Part shown: positions 5,220-5,515 of the stretch, in pieces
Layout: each line of letters opens with the position of its first letter
How positions within the stretch are numbered: the stretch's first letter is position 1
Assembly (NCBI GenBank): GCA_017958935.1
Contig: JAGDBR010000119.1
Location: 1 to 5,515, forward strand
Direction of reading: 5' to 3'
Length of the DNA: 5,515 nt
Source: Lachnospiraceae bacterium
Lineage (GTDB): Bacteria > Bacillota_A > Clostridia > Lachnospirales > Lachnospiraceae
Position numbers and translations under genes: made by a program
Notes under the pieces: generated by a model
Told to the model about the DNA's origin: nothing
Database searches by the model: none
Seen by the model: the letters and a program-made list of their open reading frames with translations, nothing else

Positions 5220-5515
5220 GAACATTTACCTGTATCGTATGCCCGAACGGCTGCGAAGTCACGGCCGAGATCGAGAACGGAGAGATCCTGTCGGTGACGG
5301 GGAACACCTGCCCGCGTGGGGAAGACTACGTGCGGCAGGAGATCATCGATCCGCGGCGCACGATCGCCTCGTCCGTCCCGGTGTCCGGCGGCGAGCTGCC
5401 GCTGACGTCGGTGCGCATCACGAAGCCGATCCCGAAGAAGGACATTTTCGCGGCCATGGAGCTCATCAAGGGTTTCCGCCTTGAACCCCCCGTCGAAGCG
5501 GGGACCGTGCTGGCC
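5213..5515 (+). CDS. DUF1667 family cysteine-rich protein, 3' end cut by the window
   Basis: The first 101 codons of an open frame that runs off the window edge; family members are about 120 residues, so roughly 20 are missing. The N-terminus carries Cys7-x2-Cys10-x3-Cys14 and, 18 residues later, Cys33 in TCPRGE. The spacing and surrounding pattern (CPNGCEV, NGEILSVTGN) recall the [4Fe-4S] segment at the start of molybdopterin oxidoreductases, so an Fe-S centre is plausible; this is inference. The start is supported by GGAGGTGA (5198-5205) 7 nt upstream, and it overlaps the preceding gene by 7 nt, indicating coupled translation. The protein is found with GlpA-like and FAD/NAD(P) oxidoreductase genes in other genomes, so it is probably a small subunit or electron carrier of that unit. 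Confidence 0.82.
   Translation, partial: MLRTFTCIVCPNGCEVTAEIENGEILSVTGNTCPRGEDYVRQEIIDPRRTIASSVPVSGGELPLTSVRITKPIPKKDIFAAMELIKGFRLEPPVEAGTVLA

Noticed and set aside
4110..5225. Open frame (371 codons) on the minus strand opposite the FAD/NAD(P) oxidoreductase gene
   Set aside because: Same shadow composition. The plus strand encodes clear FAD and NAD(P) motifs in coupled operon context.

Overview
The window is a G+C-rich (about 60% by eye), densely coded bacterial segment. It holds four complete genes and the start of a fifth. Strong AGGAGG-type ribosome binding sites, a Bacillus-type sn-glycerol-1-phosphate dehydrogenase and a Clostridia/Thermotoga-type flavoprotein trio suggest a G+C-rich member of the Bacillota (Clostridia or Erysipelotrichia-like). 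The taxon cannot be fixed from sequence alone. No tRNA, rRNA, CRISPR array, insertion sequence or phage gene is visible.

Layout. At the left, an intrinsic terminator (38-68, minus) closes an aldo/keto reductase gene (84-1022, minus). A 167-bp divergent intergenic region (1023-1189) follows. It carries a well-formed extended -10 promoter for the rightward gene, a perfect 10-bp palindrome flanked by two GTATCA repeats exactly 20 bp apart, and a small hairpin in the aldo/keto reductase leader. The rightward genes begin with a sn-glycerol-1-phosphate dehydrogenase of the EgsA/AraM family (1190-2401). A strong hairpin terminator (2411-2451) sits in the 66-bp gap before the next gene. Three tightly coupled genes follow: a GlpA-like FAD/[2Fe-2S] glycerol-3-phosphate dehydrogenase (2468-3991), an FAD/NAD(P)-dependent oxidoreductase (3984-5219, overlapping by 8 nt), and a DUF1667-type cysteine protein (5213 to the window end, overlapping by 7 nt and cut by the window edge).

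How the genes may work together. The trio looks like a soluble electron-transfer unit: glycerol-3-phosphate to FAD to [2Fe-2S], then a second FAD/NAD(P) flavoprotein and possibly an Fe-S centre in the DUF1667 protein. It has no visible membrane anchor. The dehydrogenase upstream interconverts dihydroxyacetone phosphate and the opposite enantiomer, sn-glycerol-1-phosphate. The locus therefore handles both glycerol phosphate stereoisomers around the common metabolite dihydroxyacetone phosphate. The aldo/keto reductase is divergent and may share regulation, but no functional link is shown.

Novelty. The trio is a known conserved set and no wholly new system is evident. The points most worth checking are the terminator directly in front of the dehydrogenase gene with almost no room for a new promoter (possible antitermination control), the pairing of glycerol-1-phosphate and glycerol-3-phosphate enzymes, and the molybdopterin-oxidoreductase-like cysteine pattern of the DUF1667 protein.
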